From positions 744,001 to 808,000 of the forward strand of contig NZ_SSOC01000001.1 of NCBI RefSeq assembly GCF_004801295.1: DNA of 64,000 nt. The letters run 5' to 3'. The notes under the pieces were generated by a model, which was given only the letters and a program-made list of their open reading frames with translations, had not been told where the DNA came from and made no database searches. Numbering within the stretch: position 1 is the stretch's first letter; every line of letters starts with the position of its first letter. This document shows positions 21,632-31,029 of the stretch, one piece after another. The stretch is from Pseudothauera nasutitermitis (GTDB taxonomy: Bacteria > Pseudomonadota > Gammaproteobacteria > Burkholderiales > Rhodocyclaceae). Position numbers and translations under genes: made by a program.

Positions 21632-22057
21632 TCAGCGGGCGTCGATGAGCTTGCGCAGGACTTCGATGAATTCCTTGATCTGTTCGACCCGCTTGCTGAC
21701 TGCGGCAAGGCTGCCGAGAACCGCCAGCAGCCAGTCGAAGACGCCCAGCAGCTTACGGACGTCCGGCGCCCTGGCGAAGTCGCTCAGCGCTTCGGAGACG
21801 GCCGACAGTTTCAGGTCGAGTTGCGCGCCCTCCAGCCCCACTTCGGCCAGATCGGCATCCTGGATCTCGATGCGGGTGAGCTCGAAGTTCAAATCGTCCC
21901 AGGCGGCTTCGATCTGCGGGCGCAGGCGCTCAGGAAAGAGCAGGTAGCTCCAATTGTCGACCGTGTCGGTCAGGATCTCGCGCGTTGCATCGAGGAAATC
22001 GTCGATGGAGTCGACATGGGTCGGGATCGGTGTCTGGTGCTGCTGTACGGCAGGCAT
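21632..22057 (-). CDS. hypothetical protein, helical with C-terminal hydrophobic segment
   Basis: A 141-residue acidic helical protein with GGAGAAC before its ATG. It has no signal peptide. The segment VFDWLLAVLGSLAAV (about 106-120) is hydrophobic and might be a buried or amphipathic helix. It is followed after seven bases by the GNAT gene. I do not recognise the family. Confidence 0.7.
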   Translation of the reverse strand: MPAVQQHQTPIPTHVDSIDDFLDATREILTDTVDNWSYLLFPERLRPQIEAAWDDLNFELTRIEIQDADLAEVGLEGAQLDLKLSAVSEALSDFARAPDVRKLLGVFDWLLAVLGSLAAVSKRVEQIKEFIEVLRKLIDAR

Positions 22058-22187
22058 GGCGGCGTTCTCCTGATCGGGCAGGTCGGGGCTGGGCGTTCAG
22101 TGCTTCCAGCGGGTGCCATTCCACCGTAGTGCGGCCGCCCGGAGGATGCAAACGGCGTGTGGGCGGACGATTGCAGGGGGCAGCGCT

Positions 22188-22646
22188 TCAGATGCTACGG
22201 CCGGATTCGCACAGCTTCTTGAGCCGCTCCAGTGCGCGCGGCCAGGCGTCGAGCAGATAGCGCTCGAATTCCTCGGTGACGTCCTGCTCGATGAGCAGTT
22301 CGGTGCCGTCGGGCACGGGGCGGAAGGTGTAGTTCTCGAAGGCCGGCGCCCAGGCGCGTACCGCGTCGCTGTCGGTGTCTTCCACGCCCTGCAGGATGTG
22401 GCCGAGATGGCGGATGGAGAGGTATTCCTGCGGGTGGTTCTCGGCGATCTCGGCGAGCATGCCGTCGCCGCCGGGGGCGAGGAAGCGGATGCGTTGGCCC
22501 TGTTCCCAGGAGCCCTCGTAGCGCGAGCCGGGCGTGAAGGCGGCGGTCCAGTGCTCGTAGGGCTCGGGGTCCAGCATGGCATGCCAGACGGTGGCGACCG
22601 GTGCGTGGATGAGGACGGAAAAGTGGATGCGTCGGATGTCGGGCAT
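22188..22646 (-). CDS. SRPBCC / START-like domain protein (AHSA1-type)
   Basis: A 152-residue protein with the START-like fold signature: FSVLIHAPVATVWHAMLDPEPYEHWTAAF at the N-terminus, an internal RFLAPGGDGM strand, and a C-terminal helix LLDAWPRALERLKKL. This fold makes a hydrophobic cavity; members act as chaperone activators, cyclases or stress proteins, and the ligand here is not known. GGAGA precedes the start. It is probably transcribed with or just upstream of the 22057-21169 pair, 130 bases away. Confidence 0.83.
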   Translation of the reverse strand: MPDIRRIHFSVLIHAPVATVWHAMLDPEPYEHWTAAFTPGSRYEGSWEQGQRIRFLAPGGDGMLAEIAENHPQEYLSIRHLGHILQGVEDTDSDAVRAWAPAFENYTFRPVPDGTELLIEQDVTEEFERYLLDAWPRALERLKKLCESGRSI

Positions 22647-22867
22647 GGCATTCTCCAGAGGGTTGGCTCGATCCGTCCAGGCGGATGTGGCCGGCGTCGT
22701 TCTGGCAATCCGTCGGCTATGCTGTGAATAGGTTCGGGGTGGACAGTGCCTGGCTCAATGAAAATCCCGACCAGTCCGGTTTCCTTCTCCAGGGTGGCGA
22801 ACAGCGGCCAGGCGCTCGCACAGCAGGGCAGTAAAGTCCGCTGCCGGAGCCGCCCGTGAATTCGCTG

Positions 22868-22890
22868 AAACCGCCTTCTGGCGGGTTTTT
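22868..22890 (+). terminator. intrinsic terminator-like hairpin with no gene before it
   Basis: AAACCGCC, loop TTCT, GGCGGG then TTTTT. The structure is convincing for plus-strand transcription, but no plus-strand gene lies upstream within 1.7 kb. It could end a small RNA made from about 22740-22890. Confidence 0.55.
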
Positions 22891-22912
22891 CCGCCGAATC
22901 TGATGTGCCTTC

Positions 22913-22942
22913 TTGACAGTTTGTCCGCCAGTACGCTATTAG
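22913..22942 (+). promoter_or_regulatory. sigma-70 promoter of the 23130 GGDEF-EAL gene
   Basis: A perfect TTGACA at 22913-22918, an 18-base spacer and TATTAG at 22937-22942. The predicted start near 22949 leaves a 180-base leader before the ATG at 23130. Confidence 0.6.
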
Positions 22943-23129
22943 CGTGTAGAAAAAATACACATGCCTGGATAAGGGATTTTTCAATGCGGGGAATTACTGT
23001 CGGAGGGAGGTTTGGGGTGCCGGCCATGGTGCGTGGTGCGCGCGGCGGCCCGGCCGCCCGTGAACCCATGGCCGGATTTGGCCGGGCCACATCCCCGAGC
23101 GCGGATCACCTCGGATCGATCCGCTGATC

Positions 23130-25991
23130 ATGTCCCGTCGCTTGAGCCTGACCCACCGCCTGCTGCTGCTCTGGTTCGCTTCGGTTGCAGCCGTATTGGC
23201 GGTCTCCGGCGTGGCCTTCCTGCTCTTCGAGAACCACGAGATCGAGGTCGAGCGCCGCGCCCGCATCGAGGCGGCTTTCGGCACCCTGCAGAATCATCTG
23301 GATCAGCGCGCGCAACTGCTCGGGCGTTCGGCCGATGCGCTGGCCGCGCGCCCCGGCGTGGCAGGCGTCGTCGGCCTGTACGATCAGGCCGGGCCCGAGA
23401 ACGGCGATGCGGCCGCCTTCAACGGGGCCGTGCGCGATCTCGCGGCGGATCTGGGCGAACTGGCGCGCGCGGCGGATGCCACCTGGGCCGCGGTGATCGG
23501 TCCGCAGGGGCCGGTGAGCGCCTACTGGCGCCATGGCGACGACGACCGGCAGGTGTATTTCCCGCCTCGCGGAGACGCCGCCTACGTCAGCGCCGGAGAT
23601 GGTGCGCCGTTCGTGAGGATCGAGGCCTTGCCCGAATTCCTCGGCCGCGTCACCGCGGCGGCGGGCTCCTACGGCGACGCGGCGCTGGTGACCCGCTGCC
23701 CGACCGGCGCCGGCCCGGCGCTGATGGTAAACAGACCGATCCGTGTCGATGCGCGGGACGGCGCGCGCGAACCCGGCCGGGTGCTGCTCGGCGCCTGCCT
23801 GGACGAAGCCTTCGTCGAGCGTGTGGCCGCGCAGGCCGGCGCCGCCTTCGGCATCGTCGGCGAGCGCAAGCTGCTCAGCCACGCGATGCCGGACATCATC
23901 CCGCCGGCGGTCGCCAACGGCGTCGGCGAACCGCTCCGGCGCGGCGCGCTGGCGCTGGACGGCATCCGCTGGCACAGCGACGAAGGGCACGTGCTGGGCG
24001 CGGGCGACTGGCTGCTGGGCGACGGCAGCCGCAACACCGCCATGTTCGTGCTCAGCCGCCAGCAGCTTTCCGAACAGCGCGAGGCCTTGTTCACCGCCGG
24101 GCTGGCCGGCCTGGCGCTGGCCGGCGCGGTGGTCTTCGTGGTCGGCCTGCTGTATCTGCGGCGCAACGTCACCCGGCCGCTGGAAAACCTGCTGGGCGCG
24201 GTGGCCGGCATGCGCAGCGGGGAGTACCGGCAGGTCGCCGGTGTGCGCGCGGGCGACGAGATCGGCGATCTGGTGCATACCTTCAACAACATGACCGAGC
24301 AGATCCGCGAGCGCGAGCGCGCGCTGCGCCGTCTGTCGAGCGCGGTGGAGCAGAGCCCGGCATCGGTCATCATCACCACGCCGGAAGGGCGCATCGAATA
24401 CGTGAACCCGCGCTTCTCCGAGATCACCGGCTACAGCACCGACGAGGTCATGGGGCGCAAGCCGGGCTTCCTGAAGAGCGGGCAACTGCCCGGCGAGGTG
24501 TACCGCGAGCTGTGGGAAACCATCCTGTCCGGGCGGGTGTGGCGCGGCGAACTGTCCAACCGCGCCAAGGACGGGCGTGTGGTCTACGAGCAGACCTCGA
24601 TCTCGCCGATCTTCGACAATGCCGGGGAGCTCATCCATTTCGTCGCGGTCAAGGAAGACGTGACCCGGCGCAAGGAGGTCGAGGCGCATATCAACCATCT
24701 GGCCTATCATGATGTGCTCACCGACCTGCCCAACCGGCGCCTGTTCCGCGACCGCCTCAATCAGGCCCTGCGCACCTATCAGCGCCACGGCACGTGCTTC
24801 GCGCTGCTGATCCTCGATCTGGACCACTTCAAGGACATCAACGACAGCCTGGGGCACACCGTCGGCGACGAGCTGCTGCGCCTGGTCGCGGGCCGCCTGC
24901 TCGGGCTGCTGCGCGAGACCGACACGCTGAGCCGCCTGGGCGGCGACGAATTCGCCATCCTGCAGTCCGGCGTGCATGGCCCGGCGGATGCGGCGGTGCT
25001 CGCCGAGAAGATCATCGCCAGTTTCCGCGACTCCTTCGATCTGGGGCTGATGCGCCTGCACAGCAACACCAGCATCGGCATCGCCGTACCCAGCGGCGAT
25101 GTGGTGGACGTGGACGACCTGATCAGCCGCGCCGACATCGCGCTGTACAAGGCCAAGGGCGCCGGGCGCGCCGGCTACGTGTATTTCGACGACGCGATGA
25201 CCGCCCAGGTGCAGAACGACGCCGAACTGATCCACGATCTCGCCCGCGCGCTGCAGAACGGCCAGCTCTCGCTGGTCTATCAGCCCCAGGTCGAACTGGC
25301 CAGCGGACGCCTGGTGGGCGTCGAGTCGCTGCTGCGCTGGCGGCATCCGCAACTGGGTGACATTCCGCCCGGGCGCTTCATCCCGCTGGCCGAAAGCCGC
25401 GGGCTGATGACCGAGATCGGCCTGTGGGTGCTCGCCGAATCCTGCCGCCAGTGGCATGCCTGGAGGGCGCAGGGACTGGAAGTGGGGCACATGGCGGTCA
25501 ATGTCTCCGCCGTGCAGTTCAAGGGCGCGCGGGCCTACGAAAGCATGCTCGAAGCCGTCGAGCAGGCCAGCATGCCGCCCGGCATGCTGGAGATCGAATT
25601 CACCGAATCCGCCTTCGTCGAGGTCAGCAGCGAAACGCTGCGCTGGATCGGCATGCTCAGCGAGCGCGGCGTGCATTTCGCCATCGACGACTTCGGCACC
25701 GGCTATTCCTCGCTGATCATGCTGCGCCAGTTGCGCGCCCACAAGCTCAAGATCGACCGCGAGTTCGTCAAGGACATGCTCGGCGACCCCAACGACGCGG
25801 CCATCGTCCATGCCACCGTGTCGCTCGCCAAGACCCTGGGCATGACCGTGGTCGCCGAGGGCATCGAGGAGGCCGCGCAGGCCGAGTACCTGATGGGCCT
25901 CGGCTGCGACATCGGCCAGGGCTACCATTTCGCCCGACCCATGCCGGCGGCGGACATTCTCGAGCGCTACGGCCCCGGCGCGGCGCGCTGA
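23130..25991 (+). CDS. membrane sensor with HAMP, PAS, GGDEF and EAL domains
   Basis: A 953-residue inner-membrane c-di-GMP protein. Membrane helices at about 10-33 and 321-344 enclose a periplasmic CHASE4-like sensor. A HAMP linker (345-397, DEIGDLVHTFNNM), a PAS domain (402-515), a GGDEF domain with intact GGDEF at 604-608 and an EAL domain (about 690-945) follow. The EAL signature reads ESL, but the metal-binding Glu is kept, as are [14 protein letters not shown] and VVAEGIE, so phosphodiesterase activity is plausible. It has its own promoter and long leader. The Lon-like gene follows 85 bases later. Confidence 0.95.
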   Translation: MSRRLSLTHRLLLLWFASVAAVLAVSGVAFLLFENHEIEVERRARIEAAFGTLQNHLDQRAQLLGRSADALAARPGVAGVVGLYDQAGPENGDAAAFNGAVRDLAADLGELARAADATWAAVIGPQGPVSAYWRHGDDDRQVYFPPRGDAAYVSAGDGAPFVRIEALPEFLGRVTAAAGSYGDAALVTRCPTGAGPALMVNRPIRVDARDGAREPGRVLLGACLDEAFVERVAAQAGAAFGIVGERKLLSHAMPDIIPPAVANGVGEPLRRGALALDGIRWHSDEGHVLGAGDWLLGDGSRNTAMFVLSRQQLSEQREALFTAGLAGLALAGAVVFVVGLLYLRRNVTRPLENLLGAVAGMRSGEYRQVAGVRAGDEIGDLVHTFNNMTEQIRERERALRRLSSAVEQSPASVIITTPEGRIEYVNPRFSEITGYSTDEVMGRKPGFLKSGQLPGEVYRELWETILSGRVWRGELSNRAKDGRVVYEQTSISPIFDNAGELIHFVAVKEDVTRRKEVEAHINHLAYHDVLTDLPNRRLFRDRLNQALRTYQRHGTCFALLILDLDHFKDINDSLGHTVGDELLRLVAGRLLGLLRETDTLSRLGGDEFAILQSGVHGPADAAVLAEKIIASFRDSFDLGLMRLHSNTSIGIAVPSGDVVDVDDLISRADIALYKAKGAGRAGYVYFDDAMTAQVQNDAELIHDLARALQNGQLSLVYQPQVELASGRLVGVESLLRWRHPQLGDIPPGRFIPLAESRGLMTEIGLWVLAESCRQWHAWRAQGLEVGHMAVNVSAVQFKGARAYESMLEAVEQASMPPGMLEIEFTESAFVEVSSETLRWIGMLSERGVHFAIDDFGTGYSSLIMLRQLRAHKLKIDREFVKDMLGDPNDAAIVHATVSLAKTLGMTVVAEGIEEAAQAEYLMGLGCDIGQGYHFARPMPAADILERYGPGAAR

Positions 25992-26076
25992 GCGGCGTGC
26001 CCCGCGCGCGGTTTGGTGAGAAGATGACGCCCCGGCGCCATCCGCGCGCCCGTTTTGCCCTGGAGAATTCCCGTTT

Positions 26077-28503
26077 ATGGCCGACGGTATCGACCGCGCC
26101 CTGGAACCCGCCCGCCTGCGGGCATGCTGCGACCCCGAACAATTCCCCTTCGCCACCACCGCCGAACTCGAAGATGTACCGGGCGGGCTAGGGCAGGAGC
26201 GCGCCGAGGAGGCGCTGCGCTTCGGCCTGGAAATGCGCCATTCCGGCTATCACGTGTTCGTGCTCGGCGGCAGCGGCACCGGCCGCCGCGCCATCGCCCT
26301 GCGCCTGCTGCGCGAAGCCGCCGGTGCGCGGCCCACGCCACCGGACCTGTGCTACCTGCATGACTTTGACAAGCCCCTCAAGCCGCGCCTGTTGACCCTG
26401 CCGGCCGGGCGCGGCAGCGCGCTGCGCGCCGACATGCAGACCCTGATCCGCGACCTGCGCCCGGCCATCGAGGCCGCGCTGGACAGCGACACCCATGCCA
26501 AGCGCGTCGAAGCGCTGCGCGAAGCGCACGAAAACCGCGAGGAAGCCGCGCTGCGTGAACTCGGCCATGCCTGCGCCGCCGACGGCCTGGTGCTGCTGCG
26601 CACCGCGCAGGGTTTCGTGTTCGCCCCCAGCCGCAACGGCGAGACGCTCAGCGCGGAAGAATTCGAGGTGCTGCCGGACGACGACCGCAAGGCCTGCGAG
26701 GTGCTGGTGGATACCTGGAGCGACCGCCTCGGCGATCTGCTGATGCAGCTGCCGGACTGGCGCAAGACGCTGCAGGAAGCCGTGGCGCAGGCCGAGCGCG
26801 ACGTGCTGGAGCCCACCGTCACCCACCTGATGCGCGGTCTGTGCGAGCGTTTTGCCGATCTGCCGGAAGTGGGCACCTTCCTCGACGCCGTCCGCCACGA
26901 TCTGCTCGACCGCGGCACGCTGTGGCGCGGCCTCTCCGAAGAGAGCGAGGACGAGGAGGACGAGGACGGCAGCCGCTTCCAGCGCTATCAGGTCAATCTG
27001 CTCGTGGACCATGCCGAAACGCGCGGCGCGCCGGTGGTCGAGGAAGACAATCCCGGCTTCGGCAACCTCATCGGGCGCATCGAACAGGTCTCGCAGATGG
27101 GCGTGGCGATGACCAACTTCACGCTGATCCGCGCCGGCGCCCTGCATCGCGCCAGCGGCGGCTATCTGGTGCTCGACGCCGAGCGCCTGTTCAGCCACCC
27201 GTTCGCCTGGGAAGCCTTGAAGCGCGTGCTGCGCAGCGGCGAGATCCGCATCGAGCCGCCTTCCGAGGCGCAGGGCTGGAACCCCACGCTGACCCTTGAC
27301 CCGGCGCCGATTCCGTGCGACCTGAAGGTGGTGCTGATCGGCGACCGGGAGCTGTTCTATCTGCTCAACGAACACGATTCCGATTTCCCCGACCTGTTCA
27401 AGGTGGCCGCCGACTTCGACGACGACCTGCTGCGCAATCCGCGCAACGAACTGCACTACGCCGGCTTGCTCGCCAAGCTGGCCCGCCTGTCCGCGCTGCG
27501 CGACCTGGAGCGTGCGGCGGTGGCCCGCCTGATCGAGCACGGCGCGCGCCTGGCCGAGGACGGTGGCCGTCTGTCGCTGCGCACCCGGCAACTCGCCGAC
27601 GTGATGCGCGAAGCCGATCTGCTGGCCGCGCAGGCCGGGCGCGACCGCATCGGGCGCGCCGACATCGATGCCGCGGTGGCGGCACGCGCGCGGCGCTTCG
27701 GGCGCTACGCCGAGAAAGTGCGTGAATCCATGCTCGACGGCACCACGCTGATCGCCACCGACGGTGCCAAGGCCGGGCAGATCAACGGCCTGGTGGTCAT
27801 CGAACTGGGCGGCGAGCGTTTCGGCCATCCGATGCGCATCACCGCCACGGTGCGCCTGGGCGACGGCGACGTGCTCGACATCGAGCGCGAAACCGAGCTG
27901 GGCGGCGCCATCCACTCCAAGGGCGTGCTCATCCTCACCGCCTTCCTGGCCAGCCGCTACGCCCGCCACCAGCCGCTGTCGCTGTCCGCCAGCCTGGTGT
28001 TCGAACAGTCCTACGCGCCGGTGGAAGGCGATTCCGCCTCGCTGGCCGAACTGTGCGCGCTGCTCTCCGCGCTGGCCGACGTGCCGATCCGCCAGTCGCT
28101 GGCGATCACCGGCTCGGTCAACCAGTTCGGCGGCGTGCAGGCCATCGGCGGCGTCAACGAGAAGATCGAGGGCTTCTTCGACCTGTGCGCCGCGCGCGGC
28201 CTCACCGGCGAGCAGGGCGTGGTGATTCCCACCGCCTGCGTGCGCCACCTGATGCTGCGCGACGACGTGGTCGACGCGGTGGCTGCCGGGCGCTTCGCGG
28301 TGCATGCGGTCGACAGCGTGGACCAGGCCATGGAAGTGCTCACCGGCCTGCCCGCCGGGGTGGCCGACGCCAAGGGCATCCTGCCGCGCGACACGCTCAA
28401 CTGGCGGGTGGCCGCCGCGCTCGCCGACATGACCGCCGCCCGCCACGGCTGGGACGACGGTTCGGCGCGCGGCCGCCGCCGCGCGCGCCGCCAGGAACAC
28501 TGA
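26077..28503 (+). CDS. Lon-like ATP-dependent protease (COG1067/YcbZ-LonB type)
   Basis: An 808-residue protein with an N-terminal AAA-type domain and a C-terminal S16 protease domain. The Ser-Lys dyad is present as Ser653 in EGDSAS and Lys696 in GGVNEKIEG. The N-terminus has GLGQERAEEALRFGLEM, typical of this family. The P-loop reads GGSGTGRR (about 64-71), with Arg where Lys is usual, so ATP use there may be altered. Members are cytosolic proteases of uncertain substrate. A 34-base gap precedes the M61 peptidase gene, so an operon of two proteolytic enzymes is possible. Confidence 0.92.
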   Translation: MADGIDRALEPARLRACCDPEQFPFATTAELEDVPGGLGQERAEEALRFGLEMRHSGYHVFVLGGSGTGRRAIALRLLREAAGARPTPPDLCYLHDFDKPLKPRLLTLPAGRGSALRADMQTLIRDLRPAIEAALDSDTHAKRVEALREAHENREEAALRELGHACAADGLVLLRTAQGFVFAPSRNGETLSAEEFEVLPDDDRKACEVLVDTWSDRLGDLLMQLPDWRKTLQEAVAQAERDVLEPTVTHLMRGLCERFADLPEVGTFLDAVRHDLLDRGTLWRGLSEESEDEEDEDGSRFQRYQVNLLVDHAETRGAPVVEEDNPGFGNLIGRIEQVSQMGVAMTNFTLIRAGALHRASGGYLVLDAERLFSHPFAWEALKRVLRSGEIRIEPPSEAQGWNPTLTLDPAPIPCDLKVVLIGDRELFYLLNEHDSDFPDLFKVAADFDDDLLRNPRNELHYAGLLAKLARLSALRDLERAAVARLIEHGARLAEDGGRLSLRTRQLADVMREADLLAAQAGRDRIGRADIDAAVAARARRFGRYAEKVRESMLDGTTLIATDGAKAGQINGLVVIELGGERFGHPMRITATVRLGDGDVLDIERETELGGAIHSKGVLILTAFLASRYARHQPLSLSASLVFEQSYAPVEGDSASLAELCALLSALADVPIRQSLAITGSVNQFGGVQAIGGVNEKIEGFFDLCAARGLTGEQGVVIPTACVRHLMLRDDVVDAVAAGRFAVHAVDSVDQAMEVLTGLPAGVADAKGILPRDTLNWRVAAALADMTAARHGWDDGSARGRRRARRQEH

Positions 28504-28537
28504 CCCTCCCCGATATCCACCAAGGCCGAACAACGCC

Positions 28538-30319
28538 ATGACCGAAGCGCTGCGCTACGCCATCCGTCCCGCCGATCCCGCCGCCCACCTGTTCGCCGTC
28601 GAACTGACGGTGGCCCGGCCCGATTCCGCCGGCCAGCTGTTCAGCCTGCCGGCGTGGATTCCGGGCAGCTACATGATCCGCGAGTTCGCCCGCAACATCG
28701 TCGCCATCCACGCCGAAAGCGGCGGCCGCGCGGTGGCCCTGGAGAAGCTCGACAAGCACACCTGGCGCGCCGCGCGCGTGCCGGCGGGCCAGGCGCTGGT
28801 GCTGCGCTACGAGGTGTATGCCTGGGATCTGTCGGTGCGCGGCGCGCATCTGGACCAGACCCACGGCTTCTTCAACGGCACCAGCGTGTTCCTGCGCGTG
28901 CACGGGCAGGATGGCGCGTCCTGCGTGGTCGATCTGCAGGCCCCCGCCGACCCGGCGCTGCGCAGCTGGAAAGTGGCCACCAGCCTGCCGTGCGCGAGCG
29001 GCAAGGGCGCGGCCAAGGCACACGGCTTCGGCCTGTACCGCGCCGCCGACTACGACGAACTGATCGATCATCCGGTGGAAATGGGGTGCTTCACCCTGGC
29101 CACCTTCGAAGCCGGCGGCGTGCCGCACGAAATGGCCATCACCGGCCGCCACGACTGCGACACCGCGCGCCTCGCCGCCGATCTGGCGCGGGTGTGCGCC
29201 TGGCAGATCGACCTGTTCGGCGCGCCCGCGCCGATGGCGCGCTACGTCTTCCTGACCACCGTGGTGGGCGACGGCTACGGCGGCCTGGAGCACCGCGCCT
29301 CCACGGCCCTGCTGGCCAGCCGGGCGGACCTGCCGTATCCCGGCATGCAAGGCCAGAGCGACGGCTACCGCCAGTTCCTCGGCCTGTGCAGCCACGAGTA
29401 TTTCCATACCTGGAACGTCAAGCGCATCAAGCCGGCGGCCTTCGTGCCCTACGACCTGGCGGTGGAGAACCACACCCGCCTGCTGTGGGCCTTCGAGGGC
29501 TTCACCTCGTACTACGACGACCTTGCCCTGGTGCGCAGCGGGGTGATCGGCAACGACGACTACCTGACGCTGCTCGGCAAGACCGTCTCCAACGTGCTGC
29601 GCGGGGCGGGGCGGCTGCGCCAGAGCGTGGCGGAATCGAGCTTCGACGCGTGGACCAAGTACTACCGCCAGGACGAGAACGCCCCCAACGCCATCGTCAG
29701 CTACTACGCCAAGGGTGCGCTGATCGCCCTGGCGCTCGATCTGCGCCTGCGTGCCGAAAGCGCCGGCGGGCGCAGCCTGGACGACGTGATGCGCCTGCTG
29801 TGGCGCCGCCACGGGCAGACCGGCGTGGGCGTGGCGGAAGACGGCGTGTTCGCGGCGGTCGGCGAGATCGGCGGCGAGGCGCTGGCGCGCTGGCTGCGCC
29901 GCGTGGTGGAAGGCACCCAGGACCTGCCGCTGGCGCGGCTGCTGAAGCCCTTCGGCATCGAGTGGACGGCCGCCCCGGCGGCGGCAGGTCCATGGCTGGG
30001 CGTGAAGCTGGGCAACGGCAAGGACGAGGCCCGGCTCGCCAGCGTGTATGACGGCGGCCCCGCACGCCGCGCCGGGCTGTCCGCCGGCGACGTGCTGGTG
30101 GCCTTCGACGGACTGAAGGTGAACGCGGGCGGGCTGGATGCCCAACTGGCGCGCCGGCGGCCCGGCGAGCGCGTGCGGGTGCACGCCTTCCGGCGCGATG
30201 AGCTGATGGAGTTCGAGGTCGAACTGTCCGCCGCGCCGGCCGACAGGATCACCCTGAAGGCAGCCGTGCGGCCTCCGGCCGCCGCCGCGCGCCTGCGGCG
30301 CGGCTGGCTGGGGCGCTGA
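28538..30319 (+). CDS. M61-family glycyl aminopeptidase with PDZ domain
   Basis: A 593-residue metalloprotease. The zinc-binding HExxH is His286-Glu287-x-x-His290 in SHEYFHTWNVKRIKP, and the third ligand is probably Glu320 in LLWAFEGFTSYYDD. The N-terminal beta domain (about 1-170) matches Peptidase_M61 N, and a PDZ domain lies at about 495-575 (WLGVKLG, GGPARRAGLSAGDVL). No signal peptide is visible, so it is probably cytoplasmic. Family members remove N-terminal Gly or Ala. It follows the Lon-like protease. Confidence 0.93.
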   Translation: MTEALRYAIRPADPAAHLFAVELTVARPDSAGQLFSLPAWIPGSYMIREFARNIVAIHAESGGRAVALEKLDKHTWRAARVPAGQALVLRYEVYAWDLSVRGAHLDQTHGFFNGTSVFLRVHGQDGASCVVDLQAPADPALRSWKVATSLPCASGKGAAKAHGFGLYRAADYDELIDHPVEMGCFTLATFEAGGVPHEMAITGRHDCDTARLAADLARVCAWQIDLFGAPAPMARYVFLTTVVGDGYGGLEHRASTALLASRADLPYPGMQGQSDGYRQFLGLCSHEYFHTWNVKRIKPAAFVPYDLAVENHTRLLWAFEGFTSYYDDLALVRSGVIGNDDYLTLLGKTVSNVLRGAGRLRQSVAESSFDAWTKYYRQDENAPNAIVSYYAKGALIALALDLRLRAESAGGRSLDDVMRLLWRRHGQTGVGVAEDGVFAAVGEIGGEALARWLRRVVEGTQDLPLARLLKPFGIEWTAAPAAAGPWLGVKLGNGKDEARLASVYDGGPARRAGLSAGDVLVAFDGLKVNAGGLDAQLARRRPGERVRVHAFRRDELMEFEVELSAAPADRITLKAAVRPPAAAARLRRGWLGR

Positions 30320-30326
30320 GGCCGAT

Positions 30327-30887
30327 TCAGGCGTCCTGCGCGGCCTCGGCGCCGAGCAGCTTGCCGCGCCAGTAGCGCCACGCCAGGAAGGCGAGCAGGC
30401 CGGCCATGATCAGCCAGAAGCCCACGCCCTGCCAGAACGCGGTGGGGTCGGTGGCGAGGAAGTAGTCGCGCGGGGGGCGCACGAAATGCACGCGCCCGCT
30501 GGCCAGCGCGATCGCCGCCGAGGCGACGGCTGCCAGTGCCGGGGTGAACCAGATCAGCAGGCCGAGGCCGACGATGACGCGGTCGGTCAGCGGCGTTTCC
30601 GTGCTGCGCGGGCGATACACGCTTTCCACCCCGTACCACAGCGCGAGGATGAAGCCGGCCGCGGCGATCACCGGCAGCACCGCCATGACGGCGCCCAGCG
30701 CGGTGGCGGCGAACATGAAGGTGGCACCTTCCAGTGGCATCACCCGCGCCCAGATTTCCGGCAGACGGATGAAGATCCAGGCCGATCCGGCCACCCCGAA
30801 GAGCAGGGCGATCAGGGCGTAGGCGGCGAGTCGGCGGGCGAAATCGCCCATCAGTTCGGTGGAGCGGGGCTGCGGCAGGAAGGACAT
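30327..30887 (-). CDS. integral membrane protein, four or five helices
   Basis: A 186-residue inner-membrane protein with hydrophobic segments at about 20-40, 54-84, 102-125 and 146-168, and a cytoplasmic N-terminus with basic residues. It is convergent with the M61 peptidase (seven bases between stops) and lies downstream of lexA with a gap of about 140 bases. No family is recognised and no function is offered. Confidence 0.75.
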   Translation of the reverse strand: MSFLPQPRSTELMGDFARRLAAYALIALLFGVAGSAWIFIRLPEIWARVMPLEGATFMFAATALGAVMAVLPVIAAAGFILALWYGVESVYRPRSTETPLTDRVIVGLGLLIWFTPALAAVASAAIALASGRVHFVRPPRDYFLATDPTAFWQGVGFWLIMAGLLAFLAWRYWRGKLLGAEAAQDA

Positions 30888-31029
30888 GGGTACGAGGTGG
30901 AACGGAAAGGCATAAGTCTAGCCCGGTTTGCCGGCGCCGATCTGTCGGGCGTCAACCAAAGCGGGCAATGGCATTCCATGGCGGCGCGGCCCCAGTGACA
31001 CGGGGCGGCGCATGGGCGCGGCAGCCGGG

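Larger units (their letters stand above)
22647..23129. other. 483-base intergenic region upstream of a GGDEF-EAL gene
   Basis: The longest gap without a gene in this window. It holds upstream sequence of the SRPBCC gene (left), an unexplained plus-strand hairpin with T-run at 22868-22890, a sigma-70-like promoter at 22913-22942 and a leader of about 180 bases before the ATG at 23130. The small open frames here lack ribosome sites and coding-like composition. No known riboswitch class is recognised. Confidence 0.6.

Noticed and set aside
22755-23090. Small reading frames in the 22.6-23.1 kb gap
   Set aside because: No ribosome site, no coding-like pattern, and they lie across the promoter and hairpin.
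4194-28539. Very long open frames antisense to real genes, such as minus-strand 4194-6038, 7056-9404, 10365-12410, 18394-21117, 23106-26159 and 26188-28539
   Set aside because: High GC content leaves antisense frames open. Each lies over a gene with clear family motifs and has His/Gln/Ala-rich, motif-free translations.
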